The position numbers and the translations under genes were made by a program. From positions 124,001 to 188,000 of the forward strand of contig CAJNDS010002570.1 in assembly GCA_905221605.1 (NCBI GenBank): DNA of 64,000 nt, in the 5' to 3' direction. This stretch comes from Symbiodinium natans. Taxonomy: Eukaryota > Sar > Dinophyceae > Suessiales > Symbiodiniaceae. The stretch's first letter is position 1. Every line of letters starts with the position of its first letter. Shown piece by piece: positions 12,201 to 19,586 of the stretch. The notes below the pieces were generated by a model. That model was not told where the DNA came from. It worked only from the letters and a program-made list of their open reading frames with translations, and searched no databases.

Positions 12201-15200
12201 TCAAGATTTGGCAGACCTTGCTTCAGCTCGAGCCGTTCGGCGATCGCAACAAGGAAGTGTTCGATGTCTTGGCCTCACAGCTTTTCGAGCTGGTAGCTGC
12301 GGGCGCGCTCGAAGGTGGCATGGTGGCGCGCTGAGAGTGGCTTTTGTTCGTACGCGCCTTTTCGATACCTTTCGAGCGCATGTTCGCTAGGACTGTTGGA
12401 TGACAGACCAGCGACAGTACGAGTTAAGCCCGAGATGCTGCCACCTTATCCGATGGGAAGAGACACAAAAAGGTGGTCTGCGCAGAATGCGTGTTAGCAT
12501 CTCATGTGGAGATAGACTTGTCTGTGTGCGTGTGTGTGTTAGCTTGAAATAGTTCGTTGATTTGCGAGCGTCTGCACGGTGAGCAGCTTTTGACACACAG
12601 TTAAACTTCATTTACAACGTCGGCCGTTTGACCCATGTTGGCTGTTTGCTTAAATTCGAGCGTCAACCTCGGGATGTGCAATTCTACCGCTGATGTGTGG
12701 TGCACAGGGCAGGTTGGGACCCGGCTGCCGCCACTGCAGCGCTAGACCAGCGGCGACTTGTCGCCGTTCGCTCCCGGGTCGCGCCTTGATGTTCTGCGCA
12801 CCTGGAAAATCGACATTGAGACAGGTTTGCAGGTCCGGCTGCGCTTTCTGCCCCACTCATGGGCAGAGTACTTTTCTTACGATCCTTTTGCAATTTGGCT
12901 CGCGCACCGCCCTCAGAAGTAGGAGTGCTTGTGAGCCTGTCCTGTTTTGCATTTTGCTCGCGCAACGCCCTCAGAAGTAGGAGTGCTTGTGAGCCTCAAC
13001 TGTTTTGCTCGCGCGCGGTCCGTTGATGTGTAGCGTGCACGAAGGGGTAATGTGTCTTTCTCGCGGGCTAAGCTCCAACTTACCCCAGGCTATCGCCAGC
13101 ACTGTGCGCATGTTGTACTCACGACCATCCAGAAACGTGGGCGAATTCTTCGTGAGCACACGTGTGTACGTGAACATCTTGAGTTGGGCGATCGCCGAAG
13201 AGCCGCCCACCGGGATTGCACGGAAGCGTAGTTCAGGATAGCTCTCAACCTTTTCAAAACGTTGTGGCATTCGCTGTTTTGCCTCTTGCCAACATCGGAT
13301 GCCAAGGAGATCTTAGGCAGGGTCCGGCTGCCCCATGCTGCCCCCATGTCTCTCTCTCTCTCTCTCTCTTTCCTCCGCTCAGTTCAGCGAGTCCCGGCAT
13401 CATTCTTGCCTGCAGGGTTTGACAATGACTTCTTCGGTATCCCGGAGAAGCATGCCTCGTCCTACCCTCCCTGCATCCGCCTTTGTGACTTGGCCCGAGA
13501 AATGCAGCACGCTCAGCCTGCTCCTTCTTTGAGTTGAGGCCTCGAGAAATGCTTCGAGTCCTTGCAGCACCAGGGCTACACGAAGGAATCTTTGCAAGGT
13601 GCGTAAGGTAGGAGGGTGGAACTGTAGCAGCTGTAATTAATGTTGATGACGCACGACATGATCAGGGCGAGGCCCTTAACGCCCTCAGGCCAAAACCTGC
13701 CTCTCTACCTCGCCGACATTGGCCACGAATTTGACCCCTACTTCAGGCGGGAGGGCCTTTAGAGACGCTTTAGCAACGGTCCGGAGTGAGATGTGTTGCG
13801 AGATGACTTCACGCGCTGTTCATGCTTACGTGCCGGGCTGGCAGAGGTTCATGGAGGATGCGGACACCTGGGCCAACGCCAGGCAATTGGCCATGCCATC
13901 GGCAGGAGGGCCAGCACTGCATCCTTTTCTCACTTTAGGATGCGCGCTAGCCCCCTTCCCCTCGCCAGCAGCTGAAAGAAAGGCAAACCACCCCACAGGA
14001 CTAATCGCGTACCATCTCAATCTGACGGGGCCGGCCATGAGTGCGCTGGACTTGGAGAGACATTGGTTCCTGAGAAGATGATTTATAAGAACTGCGTCAC
14101 ATTTTGTTTGCTCCACAAGGCCACACAGGTCACAAATCGTGAGCGGGAACTTAGGTCGACACCGCCTGCTCCTCGTCCTTGGTGGGCTCCAACCTGCTCT
14201 TCAATTACTTGCGCAAGCGAAAGGTCAAAGGCTCAGCGACGCTCAGAGTCCCAACCTGTCCGGGCTTGGGGCCATTGACTCGAGTGAGGACCCGGCAGTG
14301 AAGGAGGCCATCACCGCCTCCATGATGACCTGCCTGTCGCCAGGAGCACAATCCTCCCCACTGAGCAAGTTACACAGCTGTTACGATGTCGTCTTTCGAT
14401 GTCTTAAGTCCAGGAGGCCAGCTGATCCAATTGGTTGTCTGTCACCCCTTCCTCCTTTCCTCCCTTCCCTCTTTCCCTTTCCTCCTTTCATTGCATTCCT
14501 TTCAAGCCCACAATTTGCTGAGGCCACTGACCTTTGTTGGCTTGAGCGGCGCGGGAATGCTGGGACGGACTGGTCGCTGCAAGCCCGCTGCCTAAGAGCC
14601 GAGCCATGCCGAGCCATATATGCTCGCTGTGAAGGGCACCCGGGGGGGGGGGGCCTTTCAGGGCTGATCCGCATAAGAGAAGCTCTGAGATCCTTCGACA
14701 ACACTGCCAACGGCTACGCACGGGGCGAGGCCATCAGCTCCATGGTCTTCAAGGCAAAGCTGCGAAGCACTCTGCCCACTGCTTCGCAGATTCTGGACCA
14801 ACACGAGAATGAGAGGATCAGAGTGAAATTAGAGCTGTCGGCTATAGGCTGTGCATGAATTTTCGGAGCGCGGCAGGTTGCTGATGATGCCAAGGATGTG
14901 GAAGATCGGCTGGGCGTCTTCGTCACTGGCTTTGTGAACCAGGCACTGACATCACTCAAGAGGCACAGAAGGCTGAGTCCCGCGTGAGGCCCCCCCCAAG
15001 TTCTGACGAATCGTGGGAAGTGATGCGTGATGCGAAATGAGAAGCGACAGAGATGAGATGCTCACAGGACGGGCGCAGTGCAAGCCTCACAGCTCCGAAC
15101 GGCCCATCCCAGCAGCTGTGCGTGAAATCCTCGCTGCGCCTGGGAGGCTCAGAAATGGTGCTCAAGTGAGCACGGCAGTTGAGTCAGCACTCTTGAGTGT

Positions 15201-17748
15201 TTGCACGAAAGCACCTCTAAACGACTCTGAAGTTCTCACTATTTTTTGGAGTCTCCGGTCAGGCTTGCTTCCAGGAGAAATCGCCTGCACGGAGAACCAT
15301 GGCACCGGTACAGCCTTGGGCGATCCGCACGGCTCTCAGACACTCTGAGAAAGAGTGGTCTGAAATATTCTGAAATCTGAAAGCCCAAATCTTTGATCCT
15401 CCGAGGATTGAGGTCGGCTCTGTGCGGGCGGTCTTTTGGCGGGGCCGTGATGTCCCAGTCGTGGTGACCTGAGTATTACTCTGTCAAGGACGCTGCGCTG
15501 GACTGCAGTACCACAAGCAACAGGGGGCTGTGCATTTCAGACGTGTGACTCCTTAACACGTGGGTGAGCTGCAAAGGTGGTGACCACTGGCAAGTCCCAT
15601 CAGGGTCACTCCGAGGCGCCAAGAGAGCCCGAAAATGCCCCCAAAAGCTTTCCATAAGCTTTCCTGTGGGACGGCAGGGGTCAAAGCACTCTTCAGGCGT
15701 CCGCGGGCAACTGCGGGATCATGAAGGTCGCAGAGCGCCCGGCATATGCTTGGTTTTGAAGTGCAATACGGGGGCGCTAACAAGGGGGGGTGCTCTACGA
15801 CTCTACGAGCCTTCGATGGAATCCAGGTCAACACCATCCGCCACTGGACAGCTCCGGCGCAGTGCCACCTCGGGATGCTGAATGCAGCCACCTTACACTT
15901 TAATTTACATCACTTTACACTTCTTACGCTTTCCCCCCCCCCCACCCTTTTTAAAAAACTGGCAAAGAGTGCAACGAGTGCAACGAGTGCAACTCCAGGC
16001 GCACATCGACGATGCCGGATTCCCCGGGGTTTTTCCAGTGGAGTGCTGCAACCTGAACGGGGACGAGCGTGGAATCATAGGCCAGGGGCCGCTTCGGCTT
16101 GCTTTGTTTTTCCTGCGCCGCTTCAATTCAAGGAGGCTTCTTTCTGTTTCGGGTGGGGCCAGTAGGCGTGGCCTGTTCTCAGAGTGAGTTCTTCGCCCGG
16201 CCTAGCACTCTCGTATGACCTATGGAGGGGGGGGGAACGGGGGAACTGTAGAGACCCTCCCCAACTTCTGGAGAACCCCAGGCCTCTTCAGCTCCCCCAT
16301 CTTCACAAGCCGACTCTCAACCCTGATCCCCTGGTCCCCCCACAAAAAATCGCTCAGAAGCCTCCAAGGCTTCGGGGGGGGGGGGGGGCAAGGCGGTCGA
16401 CGAGCAGCGGTTGCAACTGCTGATGTTTTGCGGGTATTCTGACCAGAGGAAAGGGAGGAACTTAGCACCCAGAATCTCAAATACACCTGAGTAGTTGAAA
16501 CCTGGTTGCCAGAGAGACTTCATGGCAGGGAAATGAAACCGCCTTTCGGAAACACAGGACAAACCTGCCAACATCACCCAGGCGGTGGAGGGACACCGGG
16601 CCCCCCTTCAATTCCTCCACGGAAAGGGGAGCTGTGGACGTAACCAACAGTTGAAGTCCACAAATTGTCAGAACAGTCTTTGCTTCCGCTTGCCTAAGTC
16701 TTCTTTCTTTCGTACATCTCGGCTTCAACACTAGGGACACCCAAAATGCTCCACAGAGGTTTGCCAAATCTAGGAGCTGTCTTTTTGAACTTAGGTGTGA
16801 AGCCCAGGGTCCTGAGCCTCTGTTTATTTGAAAGCAATGATTCTGGTTGCTGCCGTAAAACGAAGCATCATCAAGAGGCACTGTCGAAATCCAGGCGGGC
16901 TGAACTCCTTCGGCTTCGGTGGCACCAACTCGCGTGGCGAGGCAGTGTGCGGGCTCTCCTCTCTCATCTGCCTCATGTTTCATGCGGTCGGTGTGTGTGT
17001 GTGTGTGTGTGTGTGTCTTCAAATTTGTGTTCTGACTTCGTCAGATCTGGGCCATGAGCCGCTCCGTTGTACGAAGACGAGCGGACCAGGCGCCCACGGT
17101 CTCTTTATGTCTCTTTCTTCGGTTTGCACGAAATCGGTGAGATCAGCAAATGCTCAGCTTGCGGCTTTCCGTATGTTATTTGCACCGCGCGCGATGATGT
17201 TGTGTAGGACCTTATGCTGAGTATGTTCGAGGTGCTCCATATGTCATATGTTTTTGTTGGCCGAAGGCGCTTGGCAGCGTACGGAAACAGGAGGCAAGGG
17301 GTGTTTGAACATACGAGGGTGCAGGACCAGGAGCATGGGAGAGTGGTGAGAGTCGTACCTGGCACAGGCCAAAGCGCAGCAGATTGCTGTCACGATTCCG
17401 TGCGCCGTGTGCCAAACACCCATGTGCTTCCTTTGCGGCTGTGTGCTGCGACTTGGCGATCCAATCGTCCAATCATCCATTCCGCCCCACGTGTCCCCGG
17501 AACCTGGAAACTCGACCAACCCAAGGCAAGGTTCCGGGACACATCGCTGTGCAGACATCCGTGAGAATGTGGCCGGTGACTCATGAGACGGGAGACACAC
17601 GCCTTTCTGGAGACATGTTACAAGTGATACGACCCCACAAGAGAGAGATAAGAGAGACGATGAGACTGTTGGTAAGTGCTCCAGATAAAGCTCGAGGCCT
17701 CCTATGATACCTGCAGCAACTGCTACACCGGTACCTTCCACTATCAAG
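4601..17748 (+). CDS. Multi-exon type I ketoacyl synthase (PKS-like), dinoflagellate type
   Basis: Condensing enzyme of polyketide or fatty-acid synthesis: it transfers an acyl group to an active-site Cys and condenses it with a malonyl unit. The KS fold can be read in order across small exons: 4601-4690 and 4750-4820 (N-terminal region, tentative), 5547-5619, 5705-5818 (RWDVNEYYAPNP), 13416-13495 (FDNDFFGIPEKHAS), 13539-13598 (LEKCFESLQHQGYTKESLQ), 13689-13746 (YLADIGHEFDPYF), 13999-14042 (AYHLNLTGPAMS), 14155-14217 (active-site Cys), 14507-14579 (AGMLGRTGRCK), 14689-14757 (SFDNTANGYARGEA), 15071-15135 (DGRSASLTAPNGPSQQ), 15275-15326 (first His), 15406-15470 (IEVGSVRAVFW), 15665-15695 (GTAGVKALF, the position of the second His region), 15999-16044 (AHIDDAGFPGVFPVE), 16895-16940 (NSFGFGGTNSRGE), 17368-17560 and 17697-17748 (Cys-rich tail). 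Reading phase is kept at the junctions I could check. No acyltransferase or ACP domain is visible, so it may be a stand-alone KS protein. Start and end codons are not resolved; further exons may follow 17.75 kb. Confidence 0.85.
4696..4740. repeat. 10-bp tandem repeat (CGCTATGCTT)
   Basis: Four perfect copies and a diverged fifth, between two putative N-terminal exons of the KS gene. Confidence 0.9.
5957..6003. repeat. 10-bp tandem repeat (TGGCTGCTCA)
   Basis: About five imperfect copies in the large intron of the KS gene. Confidence 0.85.
6206..6235. repeat. (TG)n microsatellite
   Basis: About 14 TG units ending five bases before the relict spliced leader. Confidence 0.95.
6241..6262 (+). 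other. Genomic copy of the dinoflagellate spliced leader (relict dinoSL)
   Basis: The 22 bases contain GTAGCCATTTTGGCTCAAG preceded by TCC, an exact match to the leader that dinoflagellates trans-splice onto nuclear mRNAs. The base after the leader is A (AGAAGG...), not the GT splice donor expected of an SL RNA gene. It therefore looks like the 5' end of a reverse-transcribed, trans-spliced mRNA that re-entered the genome. Confidence 0.9.
6241..6530 (+). pseudogene. Retrogene remnant downstream of the relict spliced leader
   Basis: About 60 bases after the leader an ATG (6324) opens MSDPVSQGQDKS, a start distance typical of dinoflagellate mRNAs. The frame stops after 22 codons. From about 6363 a shifted frame continues with Ala/Ser/Thr-rich coding-like sequence (ATG 6390, MTSSADKAASATPPTTSS) to a stop near 6512. 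This fits a truncated, frameshifted copy of a processed mRNA lying next to the DIRS-like element. The parent gene is not recognisable, and no poly(A) is seen. Confidence 0.5.
6684..8302 (-). pseudogene. DIRS-like gag and N-terminal half of reverse transcriptase, frameshifted
   Basis: Three partly overlapping minus-strand frames form one decayed ORF. 7868-8302 starts GIFFHFFGDRTRVDKF and has Ala/Ser runs. 7064-7846 ends LELLYELSWGFQMLGPLPAG, the lead-in to the RT. 6684-7109 carries RT finger motifs (EFRKANCAHV, DLALGRVAGPH, AFPVVQE, RRADDWLRSQHN, VFALDSPP). Frame changes and an in-frame stop near 7080 break it. No catalytic Asp-Asp box is present; that half lies on the plus strand at 10.95-12.33 kb. 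Confidence 0.75.
8377..10137 (-). CDS. DIRS-like tyrosine recombinase
   Basis: Site-specific recombinase that would integrate the element's circular DNA. A 586-codon open frame. The C-terminal catalytic core shows the first Arg in LLRGLEMATVRCEDV, the HxxR box in HTFRVAGSQLFARAG, GRWGS, and the nucleophile Tyr in ILRYIQEA, which completes the R-H-R-Y set. Before the HxxR box there is an unusual Cys/His-rich insert (CHRSHICLCDRRHDPDC ... CACSTGRHPLCPYH). The first in-frame ATG lies over 100 codons inside; the nominal start is TTG, so the true N-terminus is lost or supplied otherwise. Downstream on the same strand lies the gag/RT-N remnant. Confidence 0.85.
   Translation of the reverse strand: MIGSRQPCSRRSRGSVWQFDCPRHRDSFASLVHVLTAVGVPTFAARLRAKGIRSARSLEEAPKSELRQLLGDECVDALFLRRGVRARSARQDVPVVHPYARGSARSVQSVAGEPATLARLDEEFQRDKYASSSSGPRDSRWKTWCMFAGQRGLPPLPVTPDLVDKVGALFKFGRYRSAAQYFAVAKSLHRAAGHEWNDRLDFAVQQATRSIVRGMGPSAIKRDVPLERVSNDFAEELEKAYDDLRVPVDQRMFAPADTVGLAAWFLLRGLEMATVRCEDVALTRSGEVRLHLPVPKTDPSAKGCHRSHICLCDRRHDPDCRQAGDVSALFTSLQRCACSTGRHPLCPYHAALRMSVELRRTQRWNKEAAFIRDRNGEAPSKTQLAYLARVAAKVLLDDALMDWPIAALQRWSQHTFRVAGSQLFARAGLDVSYIMLLGRWGSAAILRYIQEAALAEPARAAAAVARRTSVLGDQAGSNSEILPSALEQIRSVVAECLRGQGMLVHNVRSKLAHKPCAGASAAPSDEWVSACGKWRYGRASCQRNPNLLPGFKLCDSCFPEQASLATAVRTQHSVREDSQSSSASED
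10500..11003 (-). CDS. Unrecognised minus-strand open frame beside the element
   Basis: A 167-codon frame with a CRCPSCLAAI Cys cluster and an acidic/hydrophobic stretch (DFFDLTQDVLACDLLGG). It overlaps the start of the plus-strand RT. It could belong to the recombinase module that precedes the YR frame on the same strand, or be a shadow frame. No family is recognised. Confidence 0.3.
   Translation of the reverse strand: MQSRGQPQPTRDLQTETEFTARAKGSVVDCIAQEICMVVEPQTRAAATSSQAGGGRALQKDGALTSLSRCRCPSCLAAISGRRRDFFDLTQDVLACDLLGGAMDMPESKFDRRLASLVRVFMLCFKSEESSATGLPSRQTVHACRVSGAQGQVLARRLVGVLCFLHV
10949..12334 (+). CDS. DIRS-like reverse transcriptase (C-terminal half) with RNase H
   Basis: The frame is open from 10949 (after TGA at 10946) to the stop at 12334. 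It begins inside the RT palm: AAVDRDSAYRMLPV (first catalytic Asp), YAMPFGAVGSVWGY, then HFVDDFFLVKG (the DD box). The RNase H part follows: VLYADAF, NGFGAVFCALGSQ, WLEALAQ, ICFVDNTAAELALRKGSS and NLSDGISRGDLAD, as in DIRS-type elements. The fingers are missing upstream and no ATG precedes the palm, so this is a partial protein. It is otherwise intact over about 450 codons. Confidence 0.82.
   Translation, partial: TRSLSEDPLLAAVDRDSAYRMLPVRDPWECAVIVPGVSRDQCQLWTHYAMPFGAVGSVWGYIRVADVLAFLPIASLWPCVAHFVDDFFLVKGSGTAHPAFRAFQSFHQTLGSRMKQIKAKPPGRSHTLFGVEWDISDIRSDRLLASPGKRRISKLAVRIEEALRTNTISAADCASLSGKLMFVCSWVFGHVGKAFLQPLYFRQRHGPAGRTTLSEPLRAALRHLRALLPSLRPVSFPLGQHIRARRVCVLYADAFITLRDACRAAARWLPDAVPFEILREATNGFGAVFCALGSQPIAFRGEVPRLVLARVASSKAFIFWLEALAQILSIIVVAHMVEADILCFVDNTAAELALRKGSSKDLLLSALIGQFWIWVAERGLCLHFRRVASSENLSDGISRGDLADVQDIKGRVVEVPFIKIWQTLLQLEPFGDRNKEVFDVLASQLFELVAAGALEGGMVAR
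12885..13015. repeat. 58-59-bp tandem duplication
   Basis: Two nearly identical units (each TTTTGCA...GCTCGCGCA...AGGAGTGCTTGTGAGCCT) at 12885-12943 and 12944-13001, followed by a partial third. It lies in the KS intron just downstream of the DIRS-like element. Confidence 0.85.
14155..14217 (+). CDS. KS exon with active-site cysteine
   Basis: Encodes VDTACSSSLVGSNLLFNYL, the nucleophile motif of beta-ketoacyl synthases; the Cys codon is at 14167-14169. The acceptor reads TTAG|GTCGAC. The preceding exon ends ...GPAMS at 14042, so the join reads AMS-VDTACSSSL in phase. The Cys is intact, so this domain is not obviously dead. Confidence 0.93.
15275..15326 (+). CDS. KS exon with first catalytic histidine
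   Basis: Encodes EIACTENHGTGTALGDP, the HGTGT motif carrying the first catalytic His of KS enzymes. The exon stops inside the Pro codon (GATCC), and the next exon at 15406 supplies G-ATT-GAG-GTC, restoring the family sequence DPIEV. The intron between them starts with GC and ends with AG. Confidence 0.9.
16990..17016. repeat. (GT)n microsatellite
   Basis: Perfect GT run in the intron after the NSFGFGGTN exon of the KS gene. Confidence 0.95.
17368..17748 (+). CDS. Cys-rich C-terminal module of the KS gene (two exons)
   Basis: Exon 17368-17560 reads IPCAVCQTPMCFLCGCVL and later HRCADIRE. Exon 17697-17748 reads YDTCSNCYTGTFHYQG. Together they give four CxxC-like pairs, a likely zinc ribbon directly behind the KS fold. 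I recall comparable Cys-rich tails in KS proteins of other dinoflagellates, and the match is close in spacing. The role is unknown; structural zinc binding is an inference. Confidence 0.65.
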
Positions 17749-19586
17749 GCCCGTGGGTGCAACGCTTGTGCGCCAAGCTTGACGTAAACAAGGTCAGAAA
17801 AAACATTTCCAATTGGTCTTCAATTGTAACCAGGAGCAACAACTTTCTTGTTCGTTCTACTTCGGTAGTCGACGGTATTCCCTTGCAACCCTTGCTGCTT
17901 CCCTGTTTCATTGGTTGCCTTCTTCGGCGCCCTTTGACGTTTGAAGCTGCTCTAAAAATCTTCAAAGTCTGCGCTGTGCAGCATTGCCTGCAAAGAATTG
18001 GGGGCGTGCTGTAGGTGTCCGACGGGCAATTTCGGGCGGACGTCTGGCATAGCTTGCTTTGAACACGTTCCTCGTGGTGCTCCTTTGTTCTCTCTCCTCG
18101 CCCTTCACCCTGACGGCGTAGTTTCACGTGCTCTACATATGCCTTCCCGTGTGCAGACGCTTGCAGGAGCCCTGGCATGAGAGGCCTCGTCGCTCTTCCG
18201 CCGTCTTCCGCTACTTTGATGTACCGCGGCCACTTGACTAGGACCATGCGCCGGCTACCTGCCACCTGAGAGCAACTTAATGCCGTGAACATGGTTTCGT
18301 GGTGGGCCGTTGTTAACGCACTGGCTTGTGGAGGAAGTAAGCCTGATGCACGGTTTCCGAGCAGGGCCTGTTGTGAGTTGAAGGGCCCCAAGCCTCGAAC
18401 CTCAAAGAACCTCAGTCCCCATTTGCCATATCTTGCAACCTACAGTGCAACTACCGGGTTCTACAGTGGACCTATCCACTGCGGGCTTTTGTTGCCAAAC
18501 CCGTGCAAGGCCGCCTCCACCTTGTCAGCATGTTTCACTTCGGTGCTGTTAGAGATGTATCCAGTTCGTACAGAAGGTTCGTACAGGGGTATATATATAT
18601 ATATTTATTTATTTATGCGGTCTTTCTGGTGTTAAAGGGAAATGTTACACTTATGGGGCTAGTCTTCATCGGCTCATTGGTGTTTTCCCGGGGCTCTGCC
18701 TGCCCTGTACATTCGAGCCGCCGCCCCTGAAAGAGAGCGCCAGTGTTGGCAGTTGTCGGAGCTTTTGGCGGAGCTGCTTTGGAGCTGGGCGCATGCTCGC
18801 GGCTGAAGCGGTCTCAGTGTATGACCCGATGCAGCTGGCCCAATCTGGCTCAAGGCAGGTGCACATCATGAGCCTGCAAGGAGGACGGCGACAGGTCTGG
18901 CCAAGTCTAGGCAGCTCGGACACACAACTACTCAGGGCAAAGGCGAACACATGCCAAACGAATGCTAAGCAGCATGACTTTACGAAGTCGATTCTGACCG
19001 CAAGAGTCTCCGCGAAGACCGCTTAAGTGGCAAACAGCACTCGTAAGCCTACACGTTCAGGTTTACTGGCGCGCATAAGTCACACAAGTCACACTCCACG
19101 GGCTCAGTTCAAGGGAACCGGGGGCATCTGGGGCATCTGGGGCATCTGGGGCATCTGGGGCCTGCCGTGTCAGCACCTGCGCGCCCTCTCTGTTCTTCCA
19201 GGAAGCGGGTGGGGTGGGAGAGAGGCTGAAGCGCTACTGTCGGCTCAGTGAATTTCTTTCGGAAGTTTCAAGACCTTGCTAAACCTTGCCCGGGCGCCAG
19301 GCGCCATATGCCGCAGCTCTGCCGGTACTTTGCACAGGCTCCGGCGGAGTAACTTTGCGCTGTCTGCTCTCGCTCTCCCTTTCGATCACTCTCTTTCTCT
19401 ATATAGAACCTCTACAGAGAGTGTATCGCTTCTGCAGGATATGTTTAAAGATATTACACCTGCAACTTACAAGTAAGCACACAAATGTGAAAAGAATCTG
19501 CTTTTGAATTCCCTTGCGAGCGGACTTGCTCGCTGAGGGACTAGGGAGCAAGGCATCAGTTGGCCAGTGGCGTAGACTTCACTGAG
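17749..19586. other. Region between KS tail and makorin gene; no clear gene
   Basis: Only short frames are seen. Possible exon-like pieces (for example near 18793-18900, AAEAVSVYDPMQLAQSG) carry no family motif. There is an AT microsatellite at 18590-18606 and five copies of the 9-bp unit GGGCATCTG at 19121-19161. The end of the KS gene and the start of the makorin gene should both lie here. Confidence 0.45.
19121..19161. repeat. 9-bp tandem repeat (GGGCATCTG)
   Basis: About 4.5 tandem copies, near-perfect. Confidence 0.9.

Larger units (their letters stand above)
6684..12334. mobile_element. Decayed DIRS-like (tyrosine recombinase) retrotransposon, internally rearranged
   Basis: The region holds a tyrosine recombinase on the minus strand (8377-10137), a gag-like/RT N-terminal half on the minus strand (8302 down to 6684) and an RT C-terminal half plus RNase H on the plus strand (10949-12334). 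RT, RNase H and YR together define DIRS-type elements. The two RT halves are complementary parts of one domain in opposite orientations, which suggests an inversion of about 4 kb. Terminal repeats were not identified, so the limits are minimum limits. The element lies wholly in the 7.6-kb intron of the KS gene. Confidence 0.8.

Noticed and set aside
8377-12334. Interpretation as an element with a naturally inverted recombinase gene (as I recall for the Volvox Kangaroo element)
   Set aside because: The RT N-terminal half lies on the same strand as the recombinase here, so an inverted YR gene alone does not explain the arrangement; an inversion within RT does.
18828-18850. Possible spliced-leader relic ending CTGGCTCAAG
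   Set aside because: Too many mismatches in the first 14 bases, and no processed-gene features follow.
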